Counted from the first letter of the stretch, positions 7,564 through 16,635 are shown. The stretch: 64,000 bases of DNA from Arthrobacter sp. 9V (GCF_902506065.1 NZ_LR732912.1:4318683-4382682), one strand, 5' to 3'. Program-made: numbers and translations. Notes: a model not told the origin generated them from the sequence alone.

Positions 7564-8805
7564 ATGACGCAACGCCCCATCACAATCGTCGGCGCCGGCC
7601 AGTCCGGACTGCAGCTCGGCATCGGCCTGCTCGACGCCGGCTACCAGGTCACCACCATCTCCAACCGCACACCCGAAGAGATTGCCGAGGGCAAAGTAGC
7701 CTCCAGCCAGTGCATCTTCCACAACGCTCTGGAGCACGAGAGGGACCTCGGCCTGGATTTCTGGCCGGACGCGCCAACCGTGGACGGAATATCGTTCACC
7801 ATCCCGCATCCCGAGCTGCCGGGTGAGAAGGCCATCAGCTGGGCTTCCCGCTTGGACAACCACGCCAAGTCGATCGATCAGCGGGTCAAGTTCCCCAAGT
7901 TCATGGAGGAGTTCACCGCACGGGGCGGCGAGCTGGTGTTCGAAGATGCCGGCGTGGCTGAGCTGGAGAAATACACGCAGAACTCGGACCTCGTGATCGT
8001 GGCGGCCGGCAAAGGTGAGATCGCCCAACTGTTCACCCGGGACGCCGAACGCAGCACCTACGACGCACCGCAGCGCGCACTGGCCCTGACCTATGTGAAG
8101 GGACTAAAACCCCGCGAAGAATATTCCGCGGTCTCGTTCAACCTCATCCCCGGCGTGGGCGAATACTTCGTCTTCCCAGCGCTCACCACCACCGGCCCCT
8201 GCGAGATCATGGTCTTCGAGGGGGTCCCGGGCGGACCCATGGATACGTGGAAAGGCCTCTCACCCGAGGAACACCTGCAGAATTCAAAGGACATCCTCAA
8301 CACCTTCCTGCCGTGGGAAGCCGCGCGGGCCACAGAGGTGGAACTGACCGATCCGAACGGCGTGCTCCAGGGCCGCTTCGCGCCTACCGTCCGCCACCCC
8401 ATTGCTACGCTGCCCAGCGGACGGCAGGTACTGGGCCTGGCCGACGTCGTGGTGTTGAACGATCCCATCACCGGGCAGGGTTCGAACAACGCCAGCAAAT
8501 GCGCCGCGTCCTACATGGACAGCATCATCCAGCACGGGAGCGCGACGTTCGACGCAGGCTTCATGCAGGCCACGTTCGAGCGCTATTGGGATTACGCCCA
8601 GCACGTTGCACACTGGACAAATGCCCTCCTGGCTCCGCCGCCGCCTCACGTCCTGGAGCTCTTGGGTGCCGCAAACAATGAGCCTGCTATCGCACACCGC
8701 TTCGCCAATGGCTTCAACCACCCGCCGGAATTTCAGAACTGGTTCATGTATCCGGACAAAGCCGCTGACTACCTGGCAGGCCTCTCCGCCGCCAAGGTTT
8801 CCTAG
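7564..8805 (+). CDS. styA1: StyA1-like FAD monooxygenase (styrene/indole epoxidase family)
   Basis: A 413-residue group E flavoprotein monooxygenase. The FAD-binding GAGQSG starts at residue 10, followed by the family's SSQCIFHN segment and the FAD/active-site stretch VVLNDPITGQGSNNA. These enzymes use reduced FAD delivered by a reductase to epoxidise styrene or, in many actinobacteria and in iif clusters, indole. There is no stand-alone StyB reductase; reduced flavin would come from the StyA2B fusion encoded 27 bp downstream. No styrene-oxide isomerase (styC) or phenylacetaldehyde dehydrogenase (styD) is present, and an isatin-hydrolase-like gene is, so indole is the better substrate guess. 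A clear ribosome site precedes ATG 7564. Confidence 0.87.
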   Translation: MTQRPITIVGAGQSGLQLGIGLLDAGYQVTTISNRTPEEIAEGKVASSQCIFHNALEHERDLGLDFWPDAPTVDGISFTIPHPELPGEKAISWASRLDNHAKSIDQRVKFPKFMEEFTARGGELVFEDAGVAELEKYTQNSDLVIVAAGKGEIAQLFTRDAERSTYDAPQRALALTYVKGLKPREEYSAVSFNLIPGVGEYFVFPALTTTGPCEIMVFEGVPGGPMDTWKGLSPEEHLQNSKDILNTFLPWEAARATEVELTDPNGVLQGRFAPTVRHPIATLPSGRQVLGLADVVVLNDPITGQGSNNASKCAASYMDSIIQHGSATFDAGFMQATFERYWDYAQHVAHWTNALLAPPPPHVLELLGAANNEPAIAHRFANGFNHPPEFQNWFMYPDKAADYLAGLSAAKVS

Positions 8806-8832
8806 CACAGCCCTGCTAATAAGGACTCCGTT

Positions 8833-10677
8833 ATGCGAAAAATAGCAATTATTGGTGCTGGCGAATCCGGCGCCCAGCTGGCCCTCGGCCTCCAACGGGA
8901 CGGCTACGCTGTGACGCTCCTGTCCGACCGTTCCGCAGCACAGATCCGCACCGGCAAAGTCATGTCCAGCCAGTGCATGTTCTCCACAGCCCTGGACGCC
9001 GAAGCCCAGCTGGGGACGGCGCTCAGCGAATTCTACGAGTCCGGTTCCGTGCCGGGCATCACCTCTATTCGGCTGCGCGTGGACGCGGAAGAGCCCATCG
9101 AGTGGGAAGCTCCCCTGGATGGCCCCGCCCGTTCCATCGATCAGCGCATCAAGAGCGCCCTCTGGATCGAGACGTTCGTGGCCGCCGGGGGTGACTTCCG
9201 CATTGAGAAGGTAACCCCGCGGATGCTCGAAGAGCTCACCCATGACTATGAGCTGGTGATTGTGAGCACCGGCAAGGGCGAGATCGGGCAAATCTTCCCC
9301 CGCGACAAGTCCAAGTCGCCCTTCGACCGGCCGCAACGGGTGCTGGCATTGAACTACGTCAAGCCCGACGCCGGCGCTTCCGCAATCGGGGCAGGTGAAG
9401 CGGAAGCTTCCAGTACCTCCAACAGCGGCGAAGCCATCCGCATGTCCATGGCCCCCGGCGTCGGCGAGTTCTTTACGTTCCCGGGCCTGACAGTCTCCGG
9501 CCCCTGCCGCATGATGGTGTTCGAAGGCGTGGTGGGTGGCCCCATGGACCGCTGGACCGACGTCGGGACGCCGCAACAGCAGCTCGAACGTTCGCTGGAG
9601 ATCCTGCGCGAGCATTTCCCGCACGAGGCTGAGAACTTCGCCGGGGCGGAGCTGACGGATGATGGCGCCACACTTCTGGGGCGCATCACGCCCACGGTGA
9701 GGTCCGCCGTCGGGGAGCTCAGCAACGGCACGTTGGTGTTCGGCCTCGGGGACGCTGTGGTCCTCAATGATCCCCTCACCGGGCAGGGCTCCAACAACGC
9801 GACGCTTGCCGCCAAGTATTACCTTGATGCGATCGTTCGCCGTGGCCGGCAGCCCTTTGACCGCACATGGATGGAGCGCACTTTTGATGAATTCTGGCGC
9901 GGCTGGGGCCAGTGGGCCGTGGAGTGGACCAACGATCTCCTGAAGCCGCGGCGGGACCACCAGAAGACTTTGCTAAGCGAGGCTGCCCACCATCCGGCGC
10001 TGGCGGCAAGCATCGTCAGCGGTTTCGATGACCCTCGGACCTCGTACCCCTGGTGGTTCGATTCCGCTGCCGCCGCCGACTTCATGCAGGCCAGAAAAGA
10101 AGAGGACACCTCGGTTTTCGATGTCCGTGATTTCCGGAGCGCTTTGGGCCAGTTCGCCACAGGCGTCACCGTGGTCACCACCGTAGCCGCGGACGGCAGG
10201 AAAGTGGGCATGACCGCGAACTCCTTCACTTCAGTGTCCATGGAGCCGCCGCTGGTGCTTTGGTGCCCCAGCAAACGCGCGCCCAGCCTGGGCGACTTCG
10301 AGGACGCCACGCACTTCGCCATCAACATCCTGGCCAGCGACCAGCACGTCCTGTCCCGCCAATTCGCAACGCCGGCCACGGACAAGTTTGTGGGCGCGGA
10401 AACCACCGAGGGCATCGCCGGCGTTCCGCTCCTGAATGGCGCGGTGGCTACCTTCCAATGCCGCACCGTTTCGCGACATGATGCCGGTGACCACGTCATA
10501 TATGTGGGCGAGGTGGAAAGCTACAAGCACGACGGCGGCGCACCCCTGGTGTTCCACGGCGGCAAGTATCACGCCACCGCCAGCCATCCGGATTTCCAGG
10601 CACAGTCTGTTGACCAGGGACACTCTCCTGGCCAGGGACACTCTCACGAAAGGCGCGGAGATGGACGATTCAGTTGA
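8833..10677 (+). CDS. styA2B: StyA2B: monooxygenase fused to flavin reductase
   Basis: A 614-residue fusion. Residues 1 to about 420 are a StyA-type monooxygenase (GAGESG at 8-13, SSQCMFSTA, LNDPLTGQGSNNA); about 429 to 590 are an HpaC/StyB-type flavin reductase (FRSALGQFATGVTVVTT, MTANSFTSVSMEPPLV, GDHVIYVGEVE). It can therefore reduce its own FAD and, as shown for the Rhodococcus opacus 1CP pair, also supply StyA1. The paralogues StyA1 and StyA2 are clearly related but diverged. The C-terminal tail is Gly/His-rich and contains an in-frame 18-nt duplication (10614-10645). The end overlaps the start of the next gene by 17 bp. Confidence 0.9.
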   Translation: MRKIAIIGAGESGAQLALGLQRDGYAVTLLSDRSAAQIRTGKVMSSQCMFSTALDAEAQLGTALSEFYESGSVPGITSIRLRVDAEEPIEWEAPLDGPARSIDQRIKSALWIETFVAAGGDFRIEKVTPRMLEELTHDYELVIVSTGKGEIGQIFPRDKSKSPFDRPQRVLALNYVKPDAGASAIGAGEAEASSTSNSGEAIRMSMAPGVGEFFTFPGLTVSGPCRMMVFEGVVGGPMDRWTDVGTPQQQLERSLEILREHFPHEAENFAGAELTDDGATLLGRITPTVRSAVGELSNGTLVFGLGDAVVLNDPLTGQGSNNATLAAKYYLDAIVRRGRQPFDRTWMERTFDEFWRGWGQWAVEWTNDLLKPRRDHQKTLLSEAAHHPALAASIVSGFDDPRTSYPWWFDSAAAADFMQARKEEDTSVFDVRDFRSALGQFATGVTVVTTVAADGRKVGMTANSFTSVSMEPPLVLWCPSKRAPSLGDFEDATHFAINILASDQHVLSRQFATPATDKFVGAETTEGIAGVPLLNGAVATFQCRTVSRHDAGDHVIYVGEVESYKHDGGAPLVFHGGKYHATASHPDFQAQSVDQGHSPGQGHSHERRGDGRFS

Positions 10678-12292
10678 CGTCGCGATCATCGGTTCAGGCA
10701 TCAACTCCTTGGTGGCGGCCGCAGAGTTGGCTTTGGCCGGGAAGCGCGTGTGCATCATTGAGCGCTCGGACCGGCTGGGTGGTTTCATCCATTCCGCCGA
10801 GCGGACCCTGCCGGGCTTCATCCACGACTCCTTCTCCTCCTGGCACCCGCTGTTCGTCTCCGGTGGCGCCTACGGGGCGCTCGGCAAGGAGTTGCATGCC
10901 CGGGGCCTGGAGTACGCCAACACCACAGGACCGGTGACGGCGAGCGTGGCTGCCGATCCAGTCACAGGATCCCACCGCGTTGTCATCGCGGAACGTGATC
11001 CGGGGCAAACGGCTGCCGCGTTCAAGGAGCCCGGCGATTCCGCTGCGTACCTGGCCATGCTGGACGACCTGGGCCGCAATGCCGGAACCGTATTCGGGGC
11101 CTTCGGGGCGGAGCTACGGTCCTTTGGGCAGGTAGCAAAGATTGCTTTTGGCGCTGTCCGTCGCGGGCGCTTCACGGGGACGGAGGCTTTCGTCCGGGAT
11201 TCGGTGATGAGCGGCCGGAACTACACCCGCAGCCGCTTTGACGGGTGGGAAGCGGACCAGCTGTGGTCGCCGTGGCTCCTCCACGCAGGTCTCGGCCCGG
11301 ACCAGGCCACCGGCGGGGTCATGCTTCCGGTGATGGCCATGAGCATGCACAGCTTTGGGCTCCCGATTGTGAAGGGTGGGGCCTCGAGTTTCGTGGCGGC
11401 GTTTGAGTCTTTGCTGCGCGACAACGGTGCCCGGATCATGCTGGGTGCAGACGCCGAGGAGATCCTGGTGGAGGACAATTCCGTCACCGGCGTCCGGACT
11501 TCCCAAGGTGTGATTTCGGCGGAGACGGTACTCGCGAACGTTTCGCCGCAGGCCCTCTACACCCGGCTTCTACGCCAGCCCCCGGCCGGCACTGCCGCGG
11601 CTGCTGAACGGTATCAGAACGGCCGCGGAGCCATGCAGATCCACCTCGCTCTGGACAAACCTGTGGAATGGCTCGATCCCCGGCTCAAAACGGTCCCGTT
11701 GGTTCACATCAGCAACGGCTCAGACAGCACAGGGATTGCCTGCGCACAGGCTGAAGCCGGGCTGTTGCCCAACGAACCCACCGTGGTGGTGGGCCAACAG
11801 TGCGTCCTGGATCCATCGCGGGCCCCGGACGGCAAGGCCACGTTGTGGTTGCAGTTGCAGGAAGTCCCGTTCACGCCCGTGGGCGACGCAGCGGGCGAAC
11901 TGCCGGTGGAAGGTGGCTGGACCGAGCAGCTGAAACAGGGCTACTTGGAGCGGGTCCTGGCACGGCTTGAGCGGTTTGCTCCCGGAACCCGGGCTACTGT
12001 TCTCGCCTCTGACATCCTCGCCCCCACAGACCTGGCTGCTGCCAACCCCAACGCCGTCAACGGCGACCCTTACGGCGGCTCAGCGGAGCTCTTCCAGAAC
12101 CTGCTCTGGCGGCCTTTCCCGGCAGCGGCAGGACACCAAACCGCCGTCGAAGGCCTCTGGCACATCGGCGCTTCCACTCATCCGGGGCCCGGACTTTCCG
12201 GGGGTTCCGGACACCTGGTGGCCCAAAAACTGACCGCACCACCCTCACGACTTTCCCGCCTTCAAGCAGCACTGAAATTTAAGCAGCACTGA
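10661..12292 (+). CDS. CrtI/PYROXD2-like FAD-dependent oxidoreductase
   Basis: A 543-residue protein with an N-terminal FAD motif GSGINS (11-16), continuing to VCIIERSDRLGG, and a C-terminal FAD-contact segment GLWHIGASTHPGPGLSGGSG. This is the phytoene-desaturase-like amine/polyene oxidoreductase superfamily. No carotenoid genes are nearby; it sits inside the monooxygenase operon, overlapping styA2B by 17 bp, and 26 bp before the cyclase gene. A role in dehydrogenating an oxygenated indoline intermediate is an inference. The start at 10661 has GGAG immediately upstream; starts further left lie inside the reductase domain of StyA2B in another frame. Confidence 0.8.
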   Translation: MDDSVDVAIIGSGINSLVAAAELALAGKRVCIIERSDRLGGFIHSAERTLPGFIHDSFSSWHPLFVSGGAYGALGKELHARGLEYANTTGPVTASVAADPVTGSHRVVIAERDPGQTAAAFKEPGDSAAYLAMLDDLGRNAGTVFGAFGAELRSFGQVAKIAFGAVRRGRFTGTEAFVRDSVMSGRNYTRSRFDGWEADQLWSPWLLHAGLGPDQATGGVMLPVMAMSMHSFGLPIVKGGASSFVAAFESLLRDNGARIMLGADAEEILVEDNSVTGVRTSQGVISAETVLANVSPQALYTRLLRQPPAGTAAAAERYQNGRGAMQIHLALDKPVEWLDPRLKTVPLVHISNGSDSTGIACAQAEAGLLPNEPTVVVGQQCVLDPSRAPDGKATLWLQLQEVPFTPVGDAAGELPVEGGWTEQLKQGYLERVLARLERFAPGTRATVLASDILAPTDLAAANPNAVNGDPYGGSAELFQNLLWRPFPAAAGHQTAVEGLWHIGASTHPGPGLSGGSGHLVAQKLTAPPSRLSRLQAALKFKQH

Positions 12293-12317
12293 AACCAAGC
12301 AAGCGATAAGGAGAACA

Positions 12318-13109
12318 ATGTCTGTTCTGGCCGGGCTCACTGCAGCCCTTTCGAGTGGTTCGGTGGAAATCATCGATCTCACCACGCCCCTGAGTTCCGA
12401 GACCCCCATCCTGAACCTGCCCCAGCCGTTCGCTAACACGGTGGGGCTCTCCGTCTCGCCGGTGAGTAATTTCGACGACGCCGGACCGGCTTGGGCGTGG
12501 AACGACGTCACCGTGGGCGAACACGCCGGCACGCACCTGGACGCCCCGGTCCACTGGATCACGGGCAAGGACGGCAAGTCCGTGGACCAGATCGAGCCGC
12601 ACCGCCTGGTGGGACCGGTAGCGGTGATCGATAAGACCGCCGAGGTTTCCGCGGACCCTGACTTCCTGTTGGAACCGGAACACTTTGAGCAGTGGCAGTC
12701 TAAGCATGGGTTGTTCCCGGAGAATTGCTGGATCATTTTCCGCACCGGTTGGGCGGCCCGCGGCACGGACGCTGCGGCCTTCGTCAACGCGGACGACGCC
12801 GGTCCCCACACTCCCGGGGTCTCAGCTGCGGGTGCCAAGTGGCTTGCGGGTAACGCCTCGATCAGCGGTTTCGGTGTGGAGACCGTGGGCATCGACGCCG
12901 GCCAAGCTGGTTCCTTGGATCCAATGTTCCCCGTTCACTCCTTCCTCCTGGGCGCAGACAAGTATGGTGTGACCTCGCTGCGGAACGTGGACCGGCTCCC
13001 CGTCACGGGTGCCACGTTGATGGTGGCGCCGTTGCCCATTGTTGGCGGCACGGGAAGTCCCAGCCGCGTGTACGCACTGGTTGAAAAAGATGTGGCGGAG
13101 AAGGCATGA
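12318..13109 (+). CDS. Cyclase-family metal hydrolase, isatin-hydrolase-like
   Basis: A 263-residue member of the kynurenine formamidase/cyclase family. The metal-binding signature HxGTHxDxPxH is intact in HAGTHLDAPVHW (His69, His73, Asp75, His79). Family members include isatin hydrolase (isatin to isatinate, Mn2+-dependent) and IifB of indole clusters. A preserved later motif GVETVGIDAG and a C-terminal strand with AAxPIVGGTGSP-like residues (APLPIVGGTGSP) also fit. Being followed by a ThDP decarboxylase gene with a 4-bp overlap favours isatin hydrolysis over kynurenine formamide hydrolysis; no kynurenine genes are nearby. The start at 12318 follows AAGGAGAACA. Confidence 0.83.
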   Translation: MSVLAGLTAALSSGSVEIIDLTTPLSSETPILNLPQPFANTVGLSVSPVSNFDDAGPAWAWNDVTVGEHAGTHLDAPVHWITGKDGKSVDQIEPHRLVGPVAVIDKTAEVSADPDFLLEPEHFEQWQSKHGLFPENCWIIFRTGWAARGTDAAAFVNADDAGPHTPGVSAAGAKWLAGNASISGFGVETVGIDAGQAGSLDPMFPVHSFLLGADKYGVTSLRNVDRLPVTGATLMVAPLPIVGGTGSPSRVYALVEKDVAEKA

Positions 13110-14782
13110 GCGAGCAGGTACGGGTTTCCACACTGGTGGGCAGAACGCTGGCGAAGCTCGGCGTCGGACACGTTTTTGGGGTGGTGGGCTCCGGTAATTT
13201 CGATGTCACGGGCACCCTCATGGCCGAAGGCATTCCTTTCACCGCGGCCCGGCACGAGGGCGGTGCTGCCACCATGGCGGACGCGTACTCGAGGATGTCC
13301 GGCAAAGTGGGCGTGGTGACCACCCATCAGGGCTGCGGGCTGAGCAACGCCATCACCGGGATCGGCGAGGCAGCCAAAAGCCGCACCCCCATGATTGTGC
13401 TGACCGCCGACACCCAGGCCGCCGCCATCAGGTCCAACTTCAAGATCGACCAGGACGGGCTGGCCAGAAGCGTGGGAGCCGTGGCCGAACGCATCCACTC
13501 CCCCGCCACCGCTGTCGCGGACACAGTGAGGGCCTTCCGGACAGCCGTGAATGAGCGCCGCACGGTGGTCCTGAGCCTGCCGCTGGATGTCCAAGGTGCC
13601 AGTTCGGCGGACGAGGTGAGTGCCGTCGTCGTGCCTGAGCCTTTGAAGGTTCGCCCGGACGCGGCCGCCGTTGAGCAACTGGTGGCGCTCATTTCTGCCG
13701 CGGAACGGCCCGTGTTCGTTGCCGGACGCGGCGGCAGGGGCGCACGGGAAGAGATCCTGGAACTGGCCCGCCATGCAGGTGCGCTGGTGGCAACCTCCGC
13801 CGTGGCGAGCGGGCTGTTCAACGGCGACTCCCACAACCTCGGAATTTCCGGCGGTTTCTCCTCACCGTTGACGGCCGAGCTGATCAGCGGCGCGGACCTG
13901 ATTGTGGGGTGGGGTTGCGCGCTGAACATGTGGACCATGCGGCACGGGCGACTCATTTCCGCCGGCACCAAAGTAGTGCAAATCGACGTCGAGGATTCCG
14001 CCCTCGGCGCCAACCGCCCCATCACCCTCGGCCTGCTGGGGGACTCAGCACTGACGGCCGCGGATGCGTTGACGGCCCTGCGCTCCGGGCAGTCCGAGCC
14101 GGCTGAAAAGTACCGCACTGAAGCCAACGCCCTGGCCATCAAGCAGGGTTCCCGGTGGCGTGATGTGGACACCGAGGACCTGTCCACCTCCATGGCTATC
14201 GATCCCCGCGTCCTCAGCCATGAACTCGATACCCTGCTCCCCGCCGACAGGATCGTGGCCGTGGACTCAGGCAACTTCATGGGCTACCCCAGCCAATACC
14301 TCGCGGTGCCGGACGAGTTCGGGTTCTGCTTCACCCAGGCATTCCAAGCGATCGGACTCGGACTCTACACAGCCATCGGCGCCGCCCTCGCCCAACCCCA
14401 CCGACTGCCGGTCCTGGGCGCCGGAGACGGTGGATTCCTCATGGGCATCAGCGAACTCGAAACCGCCGCCAGGCTGAAGCTGCCGCTGGTGTGCATCGTC
14501 TACAACGACGCCGCGTATGGGGCCGAGGTGCATCACTTCGCGTCCGAACACACTGAGGCTGAGCTTGCCAGCGTCGTGTTCCCCGACACGGACATCGCCG
14601 CCATAGCCCGCGGATTCGGAGCCGAAGGCGTGACCGTACGGACCGCGGCGGACCTCGCCGCCATCCAGCCTTGGATCGCGGCCTACCAAGCCGGAACCCA
14701 GAACCGGCCGCTGGTGATCGACGCGAAAATCGCCTCCGACGGGGGCTCGTGGTGGCTGGCCGAAGCATTCCAAGGCCACTGA
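13106..14782 (+). CDS. ThDP-dependent decarboxylase, candidate isatinate decarboxylase
   Basis: A 558-residue acetolactate-synthase/benzoylformate-decarboxylase-type enzyme. The catalytic Glu51 lies in ARHEGGAA; the ThDP/Mg motif begins at GAGDGG (about 439-444) and ends with the Asn of VYNDAAYG. There is no ALS small subunit or branched-chain operon nearby. Isatinate, the product expected from the preceding hydrolase, is 2-aminobenzoylformate, a direct analogue of benzoylformate, so decarboxylation to 2-aminobenzaldehyde is chemically natural. The 4-bp overlap (ATGA) with the hydrolase gene implies coupled synthesis. Substrate assignment is inference; glyoxylate carboligase and oxalyl-CoA-type functions are not excluded. 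Confidence 0.8.
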   Translation: MSEQVRVSTLVGRTLAKLGVGHVFGVVGSGNFDVTGTLMAEGIPFTAARHEGGAATMADAYSRMSGKVGVVTTHQGCGLSNAITGIGEAAKSRTPMIVLTADTQAAAIRSNFKIDQDGLARSVGAVAERIHSPATAVADTVRAFRTAVNERRTVVLSLPLDVQGASSADEVSAVVVPEPLKVRPDAAAVEQLVALISAAERPVFVAGRGGRGAREEILELARHAGALVATSAVASGLFNGDSHNLGISGGFSSPLTAELISGADLIVGWGCALNMWTMRHGRLISAGTKVVQIDVEDSALGANRPITLGLLGDSALTAADALTALRSGQSEPAEKYRTEANALAIKQGSRWRDVDTEDLSTSMAIDPRVLSHELDTLLPADRIVAVDSGNFMGYPSQYLAVPDEFGFCFTQAFQAIGLGLYTAIGAALAQPHRLPVLGAGDGGFLMGISELETAARLKLPLVCIVYNDAAYGAEVHHFASEHTEAELASVVFPDTDIAAIARGFGAEGVTVRTAADLAAIQPWIAAYQAGTQNRPLVIDAKIASDGGSWWLAEAFQGH

Positions 14783-14875
14783 ATGCGAGCTACTTGAAAA
14801 AGAACTGGACACCGATAATAAGGAGACTTAGCATTTTGACCTGTATCGACAGCTAGCTGTTGGAGGCGGCAAAAA

Positions 14876-16021
14876 ATGCGAGCGATGGTGTACCGCGGCC
14901 CGTACAAAGTCACGGTCGAAGAAAAAGATATCCCCCGGATTGAGCATCCCAATGACGCAATAGTCCGGGTTACCGGAGCCGCGATCTGCGGCTCAGACCT
15001 GCACCTGTATCACGGCATGATGCCGGATACACGGGTTGGGATGACCTTCGGGCATGAATTCGTGGGCGAGGTCCACGAGGTTGGCTCGTCGGTTCAAAAC
15101 CTGAGCGTCGGGGACCGCGTGATGGTGCCCTTCAATATCTACTGCGGGTCCTGCTATTTCTGCGCCCGCGGCCTGTATTCCAACTGCCACAACGTCAACC
15201 CGAACGCGACGGCGGTGGGCGGCATTTACGGTTACTCCCACACCACCGGTGGTTACGACGGCGGCCAGGCGGAGTTCGTGCGCGTGCCGTTCGCCGACGT
15301 CGGACCCACCAAAATACCCGAGTGGATGGATCAGGAAGACGCGGTGATGCTCACCGACGCCCTCCCCACCGGCTACTTCGGGGCACAATTGGGCGACATT
15401 GAGCAGGGTGACACTGTTGTGGTTTTTGGAGCAGGACCTGTGGGGCTCTACGCAGCGAAATCGTCGTGGTTGATGGGCGCGGGACGGGTGATCGTCATTG
15501 ACCACCTCGAGTATCGCCTTCAGAAGGCGCGGGAGTTTGCCCACGCCGAGACCTACAATTTCAACGAATACGACGACATCGTGGTGGAGATGAAGAAAGC
15601 AACCGACCACCTCGGCGCGGACGTGGTGATTGACGCCGTCGGAGCTGAAGCGGACGGCAACCTGACCCAGCACATAACGTCCTCGAAATTCAAGCTGCAG
15701 GGCGGTTCGCCCGTCGCTTTGAACTGGGCGATCGATTCCGTCCGGAAAGGCGGAACAGTCTCCGTGGTGGGCGCCTACGGCCCGATGTTCAGCGCCGTGA
15801 AATTCGGCGATGCCATGAACAAAGGACTGACCCTGCGGATGAACCAGTGCCCTGTAAAGCGGCAGTGGCCCCGACTGTTCGAACACGTCCGGAACGGCTA
15901 CTTGAAACCCAGCGACATCATCACCCACCGGATTCCGCTGGAACACATCGCTGAGGGATATCACATCTTCTCGGCCAAGCTGGATGACTGCATCAAGCCG
16001 ATCGTGACCACGGCCGCATAG
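14876..16021 (+). CDS. Zinc-dependent alcohol/formaldehyde-type dehydrogenase
   Basis: A 381-residue medium-chain dehydrogenase of the glutathione-independent formaldehyde dehydrogenase-like group. Catalytic zinc ligands are likely Cys38, His60 and Glu61 (CGSDLH, GHE); the structural zinc lobe has four Cys in CGSCYFCARGLYSNC; the NAD site is GAGPVG. It follows the ThDP gene by 93 bp, with its own ribosome site (TTGGAGG), so it may have a separate promoter. In the operon's context it could oxidise or dismutate an aldehyde such as 2-aminobenzaldehyde, but this gene type is also widespread in actinobacteria without indole genes. Confidence 0.82.
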   Translation: MRAMVYRGPYKVTVEEKDIPRIEHPNDAIVRVTGAAICGSDLHLYHGMMPDTRVGMTFGHEFVGEVHEVGSSVQNLSVGDRVMVPFNIYCGSCYFCARGLYSNCHNVNPNATAVGGIYGYSHTTGGYDGGQAEFVRVPFADVGPTKIPEWMDQEDAVMLTDALPTGYFGAQLGDIEQGDTVVVFGAGPVGLYAAKSSWLMGAGRVIVIDHLEYRLQKAREFAHAETYNFNEYDDIVVEMKKATDHLGADVVIDAVGAEADGNLTQHITSSKFKLQGGSPVALNWAIDSVRKGGTVSVVGAYGPMFSAVKFGDAMNKGLTLRMNQCPVKRQWPRLFEHVRNGYLKPSDIITHRIPLEHIAEGYHIFSAKLDDCIKPIVTTAA

Positions 16022-16053
16022 CCGGGCAGACCAGGCGAAAAAGGAGAGACATC

Positions 16054-16635
16054 ATGCCGTACACAGCAGACAGGCCGCGACCACGGCCAACACCCGAGGA
16101 ACTCCGGGCCAAAATCCCGGGCTGGGGCGTGGACCTGGACCCCAAGGACCGGCCGTCATTCCCCCGCGAGCAGCGCGGGATCCCCACCGGGGCGCACTGG
16201 GACTTCCCGGAGCGCCAAGAGGAGAAATGGCCCCGTGAACGATCTGTTGAACACAAATTCCTGACACCTGTTTTTGGCACATCAACCCCGCCAAAAGGCC
16301 TCTCAGGGGCCATCAGGAAATACGCCTACAAGTACAGCGAAGGACGGGCTGCGCACTGGCTGCTCCTGATCGCAGGTGACCGCGTGGACGCCTGGGAGAA
16401 CCACCTGAAGTCATTTGCCACGCTGCGCCCGGACAACCCGATCACCGAAACCGGGGTACTGAGCGAGTTCAAGAACCACGGTATGTCATCAAGGTGGGGC
16501 AGGAAACGCGCGGACACCAAGCACCAGTGGATGGACCCCATCATTGTTGCGGGGCCGTGGCTTTTGGCGGGTGCCGGCGTCGTCGTCGTCCTTAAAGGCG
16601 TCGCCAAAGCAGCCCGGACAACCCGCCGCCGCTAA
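16054..16635 (+). CDS. Conserved hypothetical protein with C-terminal membrane segment
   Basis: A 193-residue protein. The first half is Pro/Arg/Glu-rich and predicted soluble (PRPRPTPEELRAKIPGWGVDLDPKDRP), the middle is helical, and residues about 165-185 (IIVAGPWLLAGAGVVVVLKGV) form one transmembrane helix followed by a basic tail. I do not recognise a named domain. It is 32 bp downstream of the dehydrogenase on the same strand, so co-transcription is likely. The start follows AAAAGGAGAGACATC, a strong ribosome site. Confidence 0.75.
   Translation: MPYTADRPRPRPTPEELRAKIPGWGVDLDPKDRPSFPREQRGIPTGAHWDFPERQEEKWPRERSVEHKFLTPVFGTSTPPKGLSGAIRKYAYKYSEGRAAHWLLLIAGDRVDAWENHLKSFATLRPDNPITETGVLSEFKNHGMSSRWGRKRADTKHQWMDPIIVAGPWLLAGAGVVVVLKGVAKAARTTRRR

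Noticed and set aside
8284..9960. 558-residue open frame on the minus strand across styA1/styA2B
   Set aside because: It is antisense to two well-recognised genes, crosses their gap, has Gly/His/Arg-rich composition typical of shadow frames in high-GC DNA, and lacks any domain.
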